From Catonia carolina (Eukaryota; Arthropoda; Insecta; Hemiptera; Achilidae): a stretch of 64,000 nt of DNA. A program made the position numbers and the translations under genes. Below the pieces are notes generated by a model. It saw nothing but the letters and a program-made list of their open reading frames with translations. It was not told the DNA's origin and ran no database searches. Below are positions 33,076 to 43,960 of this stretch, piece by piece (positions within the stretch are counted from its first letter, which is position 1; every line of letters begins with the position of its first letter). The stretch is taken from the NCBI GenBank assembly GCA_035578175.1, contig JAQMRL010000001.1:372985720-373049719 (forward strand), given 5' to 3'.

Positions 33076-33669
33076 TTTATAAACTGTAATTCTAGACCAT
33101 ACCTAATAACTTTCCGAAAAGAATGTAATAATATTAATAGTCTGGTAAAATAAGCAGTAAATTTATTAGTAAACTAATAAATCAAAACAGTTATTAATTT
33201 TCAAAACTATTCTCAAGGGTAAAGAACATGTAATAAATGCTTCTGTTGTTTAAAAAAGTGCGTAAGATCTTGTACAATAAAATATTAAAACAAATTTTCA
33301 TAACAAAGAGCATAAATACATAACAATAACAATAATACATAAATGTATCAATGGAGGTCAAGGCACATTCTACGAACTGTATTATCAAATTGTATTTCAA
33401 AAGAAAACGATTTAAAATTTGCATTATATTAACATAGAAATACGAAGAATATTTTTACATTTTTTATGTTTAAAATAGAAACTAAGTATTGAAAATATCG
33501 AGAACAAAGAGGTACAATTTAACCAAATTTAATTAGCTTTTTTAAATGTAAAATAGATCTTTTTTTGTTGTAATAACAATCCTGTACAAGTATATTACAA
33601 TGAAACCCCCAATGAACGTTCGTTCTACAACACAAAATAGTTAATCAATACTGAAATTGGTTTAAATTT
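33076..33669. other. AT-rich, no gene seen
   Basis: Spacer between two Helentron-like copies. Nothing recognised. Confidence 0.4.
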
Positions 33670-34490
33670 GTTCTTTCTCTTCCCCGGTATGAATATATAA
33701 GAAATGAATGTATTGTTTTCATGTATATTTTTAAATACAGTTTTCACCGGAAATGCACATTTTCAACTCCCTGAAACCAAAAAAATAACATGATTTTAGG
33801 GATTAAGTTAGGTACAACTAAGGGGACCCGTCAAACATTTTCATCAAAATCGGAAGTAGTCAATTCGTACAATTTTTAACTGTTTTGCAAATTTATCAAA
33901 AACGGATCCTACGACATTTTAAAATCTTATTTATTACATTTTTATGCTCTACAAGATAGGGTAAGCGACTTGTCTGCTGAAATTCTTGGGGAGGCTGTGC
34001 TCTCGTGGTAAAAAACTTGTTCTTAAGATTGCGGCCGTAATATGGCATTTTAGGGCAAAACGTATGTAATTAAAGTTATAGGAAACTAAAGCACCAACAA
34101 CCTGTATTTTAAGCATTTTTCTACAATGCTTAGTTTACCGTTAATTAAAGATTTTCAGTATTTTGCTCACCGTAATCGGTAAAAATGGAATTTTTTAAAT
34201 ATTGTGACCTTAATATACATTTTTATGACAAAAGTATAATAATCAAAGTTACAGGAAATAAATCTACAACTTTTATTTCGAAAATTATTTTCGAAATACT
34301 AGTCAATACTTGATTGTCCGTATTTTTAAGTCGAACAGAGGTTGAATTTCAACTAGCGTCATTCCTTCATGATTAAAATTAGGTTATCCTTTAAATTCTA
34401 CATTTTTTAATAATTATTTTAAATATAGATTATAATTTTCTTATCTACATTGGCAAGAGAAAGTCTTGTAAGAGTTTCTCATTTGATTTT
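33670..34490 (+). mobile_element. Helentron/HINE-like element, diverged copy 8
   Basis: Starts CTTTCTCTTCCCCGG and ends GGCAAGAGAAAGTCTTGTAAG. The microsatellite block is deleted and the body is heavily mutated, so this is one of the oldest copies. Confidence 0.82.
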
Positions 34491-34548
34491 ATGATTTAAT
34501 GAAATTTGTATAAACTTTTATACTTGGTGTCAAACATAATTTGGTGAG

Positions 34549-34855
34549 ATTTTATGACGTAGTGGCAGTTTCGACAGTTTTGTATGGCAGTTAAATTCTT
34601 ACAGGGGAAAAAACAGAAATTCGAAACTGCTGAGATGCGTTTCCTAAGAAGAATCAAGGGTTTTACGAGGGAAGATAGAATTCGAAATTGTGATATAAAA
34701 AAGAGCTGCAGACATTAAGTGTAAATGTGAGAATTAGTTATTATCGTAAAAGATGGATGGGCTATCCATCTATTCTGGAAAACAGAACACGGGTTCTGGA
34801 AAACAGGCTTAAGGAAAAGAGAAACTTGGGAAGACCTCTACAACACTGGGAATAG
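34549..34855 (+). pseudogene. LINE endonuclease-RT family, C-terminal remnant
   Basis: Reading frames with shifts give TVLYGS, then FETAEMRFLRRIKGFTRED and IRNCDI, and after a one-base shift ELQTLSVNVRISYYRKRW and NRLKEKRNLGRPLQ. This matches the end of a common arthropod LINE ORF2 (AEMKFLR...GYTR.DRIRNE.IR..L.....Y+..W..H..RM). The start is lost and at least two frameshifts are present. Dead. Confidence 0.8.
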
Positions 34856-36240
34856 TTTATTTTATTTCCACCTTCGTTTTTTTCACAAACAAAATAAAAC
34901 ATTTTGATGCCGCAACTGGGTAAGTGGCCTATGCTGAGAAGTTCAGAAGAAGAAAAAGAAGATACTTTGGAATCAAGAGAAATTTTATTCAAAAGAACTA
35001 ACCAATGTTTTTGCTTTTAGCTGAGAACCTGTGGTGCGAGGCATTTAAAACTGAAGAAAGACCCACTCGCTGGTGTCTCATTAAGGGGCAAAGGTATCTC
35101 ACCATGGTTTTTAAAAGGTAAAAAAAATTTTTTGAGAAATTCTATTTGATCCAGAATATAGTTTTTCTCAAAAAATACCTTAAGAATACGGTACAAGAAT
35201 TCAATAGGTGTATAAAAACACATAAAACATTCCGGTAATTTAGTAGGGTGACAGGCAAATATGGAAAATCAACATTGGCTTTGATTACATGTTTAACAAA
35301 GGCTTACTCACGCATATCATGCACCAAGTTATTCAATCATCACAGAAATGTTTCATTTTTTTAATAAAAACAGTTCCCGATTGCATATAAAAGAACCCGA
35401 AAGCCTCTGGGATTCCGTGTCGGATTGTTTACAAGATACAGGTATTTAAACAATTTTAATATGATTAACTCGCAGGCAATCTGGAAAAAATATTTTTTTA
35501 CTACGTTTACATGAACAAGTTTTAGTAATTAATAAATAAAAATAGAATGTTTTAAAAAAATATATTTTATGGGTTATTAACTATTATTAAAAACGCAACG
35601 ATCTGAATAAAAATGTTTTTTTCTGCACAAATAAAACAGAAAAAGATTCTCAGTCACGAAACTATCACTATTTATTGGCAGTAAAAGAAATAATTCGAGA
35701 CGTATTCATGACAGAATTTGGCTATTATCATTTACTATTATAAATTTCTTGGATACTAAAAAATGTAAAAACGTTTATGATTTTCGCACTAAAATCTTTA
35801 CAAATCCATACAATACTGAAGAAACCACATATCCGCAGGTAATCAGTGGGTGCGATTTTTTCATCAAACAGAAATATATTGTGGAAGTTATAAAATAACT
35901 GACACCCGCGTAGTTTGGAAATAATACTTTTTATCAAATGCTTAATTTCTGAAAAATGTAAAGCTGAATCTTTATATTTCAATTTATCAAACATAGAGGC
36001 ATTTATCTCTTAACCGGAAGTATTTATAAATTGCACCAATATAAACTTTTTGGTTAAAGATTGAGACAACACTGACTGCAATTTTTAGATAATATCTAGA
36101 GTACTCTATAATATTCTATTTCATGTAATGAATTTATATAATAATTTCACCAACCTTCTTTTTAAACTGCGTCACCTTTATTTTTATTCTTACTTACACG
36201 TGTTTCGGTGGATCCACCATCATCAGAGTAAATAAAAAAA
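34856..36240. other. No gene seen
   Basis: AT-rich. Near 36195-36226 the motif ACACGTGTTTCGGTGGATCC..CATCATCAGAG resembles the conserved 3' end found on several arthropod repeats. It directly abuts the next Helentron-like copy. Confidence 0.4.
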
Positions 36241-37172
36241 TCTGGTGTGAAACACTCACACAACTTTCTCTTGCCAATGCAAATAATTAACCATAAACCT
36301 AACATTAGTAATAAAACATTAGAAATAAAAAAAAACTAACCTCAAAAACATAACCTTATTTTAATCATGAGTGAAAGACGCAAAATGAAAATCGAACTCA
36401 GTTTGGCTTAAAAATACGGAAAATCACTCTTTCACGCTAAACTAGGCTCTGTAGAGAAAAATGCTTTCAATAAAAGTTGTAGATCTTTTAATTTCCTATA
36501 AATTTTATTATATACACTTTTGTCGTAAAATGCGTACTAAAGCCGAAATCTTAAAAAAATCGATTTTTCACACGTTTTCATGAGAAAAAATCAGAAAATC
36601 GCTAATTACTGCTAAACTAAGCGTTATACAAAAAAATGTTTGAAATAAAAGTTGTAGAATTTTAAATTCCCTACAACTTTTGTTATATAAATGTTTGCGC
36701 TAAAATGCATATTAAAGCCGTAATCTTAAAAACAACGTTTTTACGTGAAAACAGCCTCACCAAGAATTTCAGCAAACTTGGCGCCTACCCTATCTTGTAG
36801 AGAATAAAAAATTGAATAAACCAGGCGATTTTAAAAAAAATCGTAGGACCAGTTTTTGAGAAAATCACAAAAAAGTGAAAAATTAAACGAATAAACTACT
36901 ACTTCCGGTTGACCGATTTTGATGAAAATGTTCGTGTCGGGTCCGGTAGTGGTATACAACTTAAGTTTTAAGTTTCAAGTTCGTACGATGTTCCGTTCTT
37001 GAGATATTTTGTATACACACACACACACACACAGACCAATCGCTAAAACCATGTTTTTTGGGTTCAGGGGGTCTGAAAACGTATAGATCCGGTGAAAACT
37101 CGATTCAGAAAAATCGACATGAAAACAATACTTTCCTTCCTATATATTCATATAGGCAAGAGAAAGTAAAAA
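36241..37172 (-). mobile_element. Helentron/HINE-like element, copy 9
   Basis: Full-length, with both subterminal repeats, the native 3' hairpin TGTGAAACACTCACA, a short (CA)n at about 37014-37033 and the native 5' palindrome CCTATATATTCATATAGG. Confidence 0.93.
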
Positions 37173-37796
37173 TTGAAACCAAAAACAATTTTATCTCACT
37201 TATTAAAAATTTACAGAAGATGATACATCAGTCATTCGTATAAAACTATAATACAATAGTCTTTCTTTATCATTCGGAATTTCTGTATCCATAATAGATA
37301 CTAAAAGTATCAGGTACGTCTACCACAGTACAGTTATGTACTCACACCGAATTGTACTAGGAACAAAAAACTCCTGTTACGATTCAAGAATACTCACAAC
37401 ATGTTATACTACGTGATTTCCTTAACAGGGTTACTATTTTTTTTCAACAAACCTAGAAAAATGACAGAAAAACCCTATGATATTTTGACGTATGATTTAA
37501 TTGTAAGAGAAGTCATGTATTACAAAAATTAGTCGCTTCTTAAGTATTTATCTCAATAATTAATTTCATTCTGAATGGAGATACGGATAGAAGTACATAG
37601 AACCAAAACCTTCTTTTAAAAAAAATAATTAATCAATTTATTAATATGACACTAAAAATAATTAATAAATTATAGAATATTATATGTAAAAAGCCATTAC
37701 AGTTTATTATAAAAAGCTATTAGTTAATGAGACGAAAAATAAACATACGTGTAATGTTAACAATCCACAATACTTCGGCAGTCACCTCTTACATTT
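37173..37796. other. AT-rich, no gene seen
   Basis: Nothing recognised. Confidence 0.4.
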
Positions 37797-38730
37797 TTTA
37801 CTTTCTCTTGCCTATATGAATATATAGGAAGGAAAGTATTGTTTTCATGTCGATTTTTCGAAATCGAGTTTTCACCGGCTCTATACGTTTTCAGACCCCC
37901 TGAACCCAAAAAACATGTTTTTAGCGATTGGTCTGTGTGTCTGTCTGTGTGTGTGTGTGTCTGTGTGTGAACAGAATATCTCAAGAACGGAACATTGTAC
38001 GAACTTGAAACTTGAAACTTAAGTTACTTACCACTACCGGACCCGACACGAACATTTTCATCAAAATCGGTCAACCGGAAGTAGTAGTTTATTCGTAAAA
38101 TTTTTCACTTTTTTACGATTTTCTCAAAAACTGGTCCTACGTTTTTTTTAAAAATCGCCTCGTTTACTAAATTTTTTATTCTCTACAAGATAGGGTAGGC
38201 GTCATATTTCCTGAAATTCTGGGTAAAGCTGTTTTTACGTAAAAACATAGTTTTTTTAAGATGACGGCTTTAATATGCAATTTAGAGCAAAAATGTATAT
38301 AATAAAAGCTGTAGAGAATTTAAAAACCTACAACTTTTATTTCAAACATTTTTTTGTATAACGCTTAGTTTAGCAGTAATTAGCAATTTTCTGTTTTTTT
38401 CTCACGAAAACGTGAGAAAAATCGATTTTTTTTAAGATTTCGGCCATTATATAATAAAAGTGTATACCTGAATAATCGAAATTATAGAAAATTAAAAGAT
38501 CTGCAACTTTTATTTAGAACATTTTTCTCTACAGAGCCTAGTTTAGCGTGAAAGAGTGATTTTCCGTATTTTTAAGCCAAACTGAGGTCCATTTTAATTT
38601 TGTGTATTTCACTAATGTTTTTTGAGGTTAGTTTGTGTGTTTATTTCTAATGTTTTATTACTAATGTTAGGTTTATTGTTAATTATTTGCATTGGCAAGA
38701 GAAAGTTGTGTGAGTGTTTCACACCAGATT
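37797..38730 (+). mobile_element. Helentron/HINE-like element, copy 10 (tandem pair, first)
   Basis: Complete from TTTACTTTCTCTTGCC to TTTCACACCAGATT. It ends exactly where copy 11 starts, sharing the T run. Confidence 0.94.
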
Positions 38731-39686
38731 TTTTACTTTCTCTTGCCTATATGAATATATAGGAAGGAAAGTATTGTTTTCATGTCGATTTTTCGAAATC
38801 GAGTTTTCACCGGATCTATACGTTTTCAGACCCCCTGAATCCAAAAAACATGTTTTTAGCGATTGGTCTGTGTGTGTGTGTGTGTGTGTATGTGTGTGTG
38901 TGTGTGTGTGCACAGAATATCTCAAGAATGGAACATCGTACGAACTTGAAACTTGAAACTTAAGTTACATACCACTACCGGACCCGATACGAACATTTTC
39001 ATCAAAATCGGTCAACCGGAAGTAGTAGTTTATTTGTATAATTTTTCACTTTTTTGCGATTTTCTCAAAAACTGGTCCTACGATTTTTTTAAAAATCGCC
39101 TGGTTCACTCAGTTTTTTATTCTCTACAAGATAGGATAGGCGTCATGTTTGTTGAAATTCTGGGTGAGGCTGTTTTCACGTAAAAACATTTTATTTTTAA
39201 GATTGCGGCTTTAATATGCATTTTAGCGCAAAACGTTATATAATAAAAGTTGTAGAGAATTAAAAATTCTACAACTTTTATTTCAAACATTTTTTTGTAA
39301 AACGCTTAGTTTAGCAGTAATTAGCGATTTTTTGTTTTTTCTCACGAAAACGTGTGAAAAATTGATTTTTTTAAGATTTCGGCCTTGGTATGCATTTTAC
39401 GACAAAAGTGTATACAATCAAATTTATACGAAATTAAAAGATCTACAACTTTTATTGAAAGCGTTTTCCTCTACAGAGCCTAGTTTAGCGTGAAAGAGTG
39501 GTTTTCCGTATTTTGAAGCCAAACAGGTCGATTTTCATTTTCCGTCTTTCACTCATGATTAAAATAAGATTATGTTTTTAGAGGTTAGTTTTTTGTTTAT
39601 TTCTAATGTTTTATTACTAACGTTAGGTTATATTGTTAATCATTTGCATTGGCAAGAGAAAGTTGTGTGAGTGTTTCACACCAGAT
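38731..39686 (+). mobile_element. Helentron/HINE-like element, copy 11 (tandem pair, second)
   Basis: Complete, with a long GT microsatellite (about 38868-38910) and the standard hairpin end. It is closely similar to copy 10 and in the same orientation with no spacer. Confidence 0.94.
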
Positions 39687-39689
39687 TTT

Positions 39690-39852
39690 TTTTGTTTATT
39701 TAAAGTCGCATCAACAGCTTCATCATTAGCGACTACGGTGGGTTAGGAAACTATAACGATGGGTTTTCGCACGTAATAATTTCTAGACCCTAGCCGGGAA
39801 TCGAACCTGGGACCTCCGCTTAGTAGGCGCTATCCACTACGTCACGGTGTTA
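39690..39852 (-). mobile_element. tRNA-derived SINE, type S1
   Basis: On the minus strand: ACGTAGTGGATAGCGCCTAC head, B-box GGTTCGATTCC (complement of 39797-39807), GGTTAGGAAACTATAACG counterparts of the S1 middle, and GCTGTTGATGCGACTTTAAA tail. It lies at the end of the Helentron-like copy. Confidence 0.85.
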
Positions 39853-39954
39853 ATTAAAAAAAAAATATGCACAGCTTTCCTTTTTCGCCGCAGTTAACGA
39901 AATAGTGTAACCTCACAGAAAAAAATTATATTCATAATTTAATTTTTTTTATCC

Positions 39955-40357
39955 CTAATGTGTGTACGTTTCAATCAGGTCAATCCAGAACAATAAGCAA
40001 CTCATGACCCAATTTTTTTTTTTTTTTTTTTTTTTTTTTGGTTTAACGTCCGACTGTTCTGCAATTACTGCTAATGCAGACGGTGAAAGATGAAATGATT
40101 GTGTGTAACGTATGAAAAGATGCCGTGCCTGAATGGGATTCGAACCCAAGACCGCATGATGAGAGGCGAGCACGTTACCAACTGCGCCAATGCGGCCGGC
40201 CAATGACCCAATTAGGATGAGGATGATGCGTATTACGTCTAAATTAGGTGTAGTCTTGTACAGATTCAGGCTGACCATTCCTGAGAGAGTATGGTCAACT
40301 GAACCCCAACTAAAGTTCGGCAGAACTTTAGTTCTGGCTGTTTTACAGTCCAAATTA
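39955..40357 (-). mobile_element. tRNA-derived SINE S2, split by a nested SINE
   Basis: The outer pieces 39955-40014 and 40203-40357 together give the S2 body (TCAGGAATGGTCAGCCTGAA, AATTGGGTCAT, GTACACACATTAGG). The insertion at ATGACCCAATT is flanked by an 11-bp duplication. The tRNA-like head is missing. Confidence 0.85.
40015..40202 (-). mobile_element. tRNA-derived SINE S3 (tail type T2), nested in S2
   Basis: On the minus strand: head GCCGCATTGGCGCAGTTGG, B-box GGTTCGAATCC, TTCATACGTTACACAC, then tail GTCTGCATTAGCAGTAATTG and a poly-A run (T run 40013-40039). Target duplications ATGACCCAATT are at 40004-40014 and 40203-40213. Intact A and B boxes and a pure A tail suggest a young insertion. 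Confidence 0.9.
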
Positions 40358-40439
40358 AATGGCATGGGCTACTGAAAATTAAAAAAAAATAAGTGTTTGT
40401 TTTGAATGACAAACCTGAACACTTTTCTATCCTAGGAAC

Positions 40440-40528
40440 ACAGTAAATAATGTTTCTTAGGTAGGTTGACATTTAGGACTCAGTTACGGGCCTGATCTGG
40501 TCGGCGGGCCGTACTTTACTCATCTCTG
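40440..40528 (-). mobile_element. Possible hAT-type terminal fragment
   Basis: The minus strand from 40528 reads CAGAGATGAGTAAAGTACGG then CCCGCCGACC. This resembles the common hAT terminal CAGRGRTGGG...ACGGCCCG. The opposite end and an 8-bp duplication were not found. Confidence 0.35.
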
Positions 40529-41084
40529 ATTTATGGGAACTTATAGTGAGAACAAAATGGTTCCATCAATTTGAATTGATCTGAATTCATTTGATTCAAT
40601 CTATATAAAATCGATTGAAGCTGACAGCTGGACAATTTTTTTGCATTCCACTTTTCAATCAAACAATGGAATCAGCAAATCGACTTGTATAAACCAACTG
40701 TTCAATGGCTTCGAAAACCGTTCAGTGGTCGGAAACTATATTATGTTAAACATTTTAGATTTATACCAACATCATGAGTTTATATAGATTTTTAATACTC
40801 CACTAGTACATAAAAACAAAGATGCGCGAAAAATAAAACCAATCACCCAATAAAAAAATTCCCCTAATTACGTCTCCAATGCTCCTAATTTTGGTCGTCG
40901 TAAAATTCAATTACGAACCCAATAACGGCACTTTTTGGGCGAGGTTTATGCAAAATCTTTGTGATTATGTGTTTTTGCTAAATTTCCCAAACTTTATTAA
41001 TGAGAATTTCAGAAATTACATTAATGCAAGTGTTAGCAATTCTTTTGTTGCCATCTAAAAGTCTCATTCACAAATTTCCCCAAG
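40529..41084. other. No gene seen
   Basis: A block rich in TTGAAT/GATCAATC-like words near 40560-40700 recurs loosely at 41276-41350, on the far side of the Helentron-like fragment. Otherwise nothing. Confidence 0.35.
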
Positions 41085-41276
41085 AATTAAAGTAAACATG
41101 GTGCCTACCTTATCTTGTAGAACATAAAAAATGTAGTAGATAAGGTGATTTTTAAAAAAACTGTAATACCCATTTTTAAGAAAATTACAAAAATATGAAA
41201 AATTATACAAATAAACTACTACTTCCAATGGACCGATTTTGATGAAAAAATTTGGGTCAGGTCCGTTCCAATTGAA
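41085..41276 (-). mobile_element. Helentron/HINE-like internal fragment
   Basis: Matches only the middle of the family: CCCCAAGAATTAAAGTAAACATGG, split as CCCCAAGAATT and AACATGG, then ACTACTACTTCC and GACCGATTTTGATGAAAA. No ends remain. Confidence 0.7.
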
Positions 41277-43569
41277 CAGTACCGTTCAATTTCAGTTGAT
41301 CAAGTAAAGTTGATCGATTCGAACTGATCAATCAAATTCACCTCTTAAAACCGGATTTTAATGAGAAGGCAAATTGTATTAAAAACGATAATTCGTTGTT
41401 ACCTTTAATAACGTCATTAAACAAGACTTTTGTTCTGTAAAACATAACAAATTTTTATTTTTTTCAAAGTGTTTTTAAAAGGAAAGTGGTGAATAATTTT
41501 AAGCACTAATCCAAATACGATCCGAACATCATTAATAAGTACATCGTGAACAAAGGTTATTAGAGAACCAATCACAAAACTGGAAATTGATATAAGCTGC
41601 TTTACGTACTAACATGAATGAGTTACATTTACGTTCCATTCCACTGGGATTTAGAGTCGTAATGTACCAATTCCACTGGGATATCTGTGGTTAATAAACC
41701 AGATGTGTACTTTATGAAATAAAACGCGTTCCACGTTATAAAATAATGAATAAGTAGCAGGAAAGCTAATACACAAGAAGTTAAATTTACATTTTAAAAC
41801 AGCCAAGTTAATTTAAAGGAATTCAAAACATTGATTTAGGCCTACGGGATTACTGGAATAAAACAAGGTTTAATTCTTTTATGTATTTTATAGGAAAATT
41901 AAAATTTAAAGCCAGTTCAAAAGAAAAACCAGCCGTACAGGACGACGGTAGTTATTAAGTACCCATTTAATCACCCTATTGTTATTCAGCAGGCAACCTC
42001 CTTTAATATAAACGACGATATTCAGACCATGGTGCACGACTTCTATGTATAGAACACTGGATAGCTTTGTGCCAAACGTAGTCTTATGAATTTGCATAAA
42101 ACTTACCAGTCCTTCAATAAGGCAGGCAGAAATAAGTATTTCAACGCATAAATATTTCAAAACAAATTGTGGTTAGACACAATTTGTTGAACATATCTGG
42201 ACAAGTAAAGCTAAAGCATAAGAAATCGATCACTGAAAGGATATTCTATGAATTTCAAATTCACTTGAATGTCATTTGAACACAAATGTATTTTATTTTT
42301 TAATTAATTATAGCTTTCTTTTTTTATCTGTAAATCATATTATAACTTTATAAATAATTAATTTTTTAATGTAATCTCACAAGATTCCTGTGGAATTACT
42401 TCAACTTCTATGAGCTTACAAATTTAATTTCAAAATAAATTTCCTTGTTTCAGTCGCAAAGAGTCGTACATAACCTTTTATTTTCATTGTTTAGACAAAC
42501 AATTTAAATTAGTCCTCTTCAACGAAGAAATTTTTATTATTTCATAATTTTATAATTAGCGACTTGCGCCAAATACCCTTTTATACAATCCAAAAAAAAA
42601 AAAAATTTCAATAGTTTCAATCATTTACCTAAATAATTTATCTATAATAGTAGCCCAAACGGTTCTTTTTTATTTGCTGTATTATTCAGAGAAATACTTA
42701 CAATCTGCTCACGTTCAGGACAATGAGTAAATCTTTTAACTGTTAATTTTTAAAGGTAATTCGAAGAAGAGAGGGAGAAACTGGCTGGCGTTATGAGGGT
42801 AAGTTTGATAATTTAGAAAAGATCTGTTGAATGTTTTCTTTGTATCAGTCTTCGTGTTTCAATACTGTCGAATAAGTTAATGACGAGATGGTTGTAGTGA
42901 TTTTGTAATTTCTTCTGATACTTTTCGCAATTTATTTATTATATCTTCGTGTAATGTTGACTTGTAAGATGTAGCTTAAATAAAACTATTTACTAACATC
43001 TCAGTTCCTCAAACTTTCTGTTTAACAAGGTGTAGTTCACTTTATAATCGGTTTTTAAATGTAAATACACAGGAGCGTTAATTATCCGAACCACCGTCGA
43101 TAGAAAAAAAATACATATTAAGTACCAAAATATGGACATACAACTCAATGAAAAATGTATAGGCCTACTATTAGTTTCCTGGTTTAACTTGGCAACAGTG
43201 AAGACTGTTCAGAGAAAAATTCAAGATTTTTTTTACATTACTTTATAGTATAAACAAGTGAGTTAAAAAATATTTCATAAAGGATTTTACCTTAGTTTAT
43301 TTCGTTAATTTATTCAGTTTTGAAATTCTGTATTTTTCCATTTGTTTTTGTAATCTTATGTACTCTATATTTACAATAAATGCAATAAATTAGTGGGGGT
43401 TTTTTTAACTAAAGTTTATGTTAGCATTTAATACCCTATTAGACATTTAGGTTATATTACACTGCTATGGTACAGTGTATCAAATTACAGTATTTTGAGT
43501 ATTTGATTTATCAGTACCGCTCTGGTCCTAATTAGTTTGGATAACTGACGCTCCACTCTATAACCATTA
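41277..43569. other. AT-rich, no gene seen
   Basis: The small frame at 41906-42160 on the minus strand has no recognisable content. Nothing else recognised. Confidence 0.4.
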
Positions 43570-43960
43570 AAACAAAACGATAAAAGACTGACATATATAA
43601 CACGTTCTTTTAATGAAAAAAAAAACAACACTCAATAATGTGTTTCAAAAACTTAGCTAAACGAAACTTAACTTTAAACTATACATAATTATTTTGAAAC
43701 AAAGTAGGCCTAGATGAAATTAAAGATGACGACGACCATGATGGAGAGGATAATATAGCCGATTATGAGATGATGATGATGATGATTATTAGAAGTAATA
43801 GTAGCAAAACATAATATTAGTTAAATGATTAAGAAAATCGTGATGGTAAGTACAATGTTTTAACAAGTTTTAGTCCGTAAGTATCTTTGTCGTTGTCGAG
43901 GAGGTTTATTACAAAAGGATTTTGATATTCTTTAAACTTTTTTAATGTCTTACCCTACTT
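43570..43960 (-). pseudogene. Jockey-like LINE, extreme 3' end
   Basis: The minus strand reads EYQNPFVINLLDN..KDTYGLK..KTLYLP, matching the end of the LINE at 55670-56727. The same 3' UTR follows: GAT/ATG-rich block near 43725-43795 and ATTATTTTGAAACAAAGT..GTGTTTCAAAAACTTAG block. Only the last approximately 40 codons and UTR are kept. Confidence 0.7.

Noticed and set aside
38719..38925. Similar small frames (SENSISKNRHENNT-type) in many places, e.g. 20381, 37058, 37757, 38719, 52105, 53165
   Set aside because: All lie at the same position in copies of the Helentron-like repeat and depend on the microsatellite length for their frame. Recurrence comes from repeat homology, not from a protein family.
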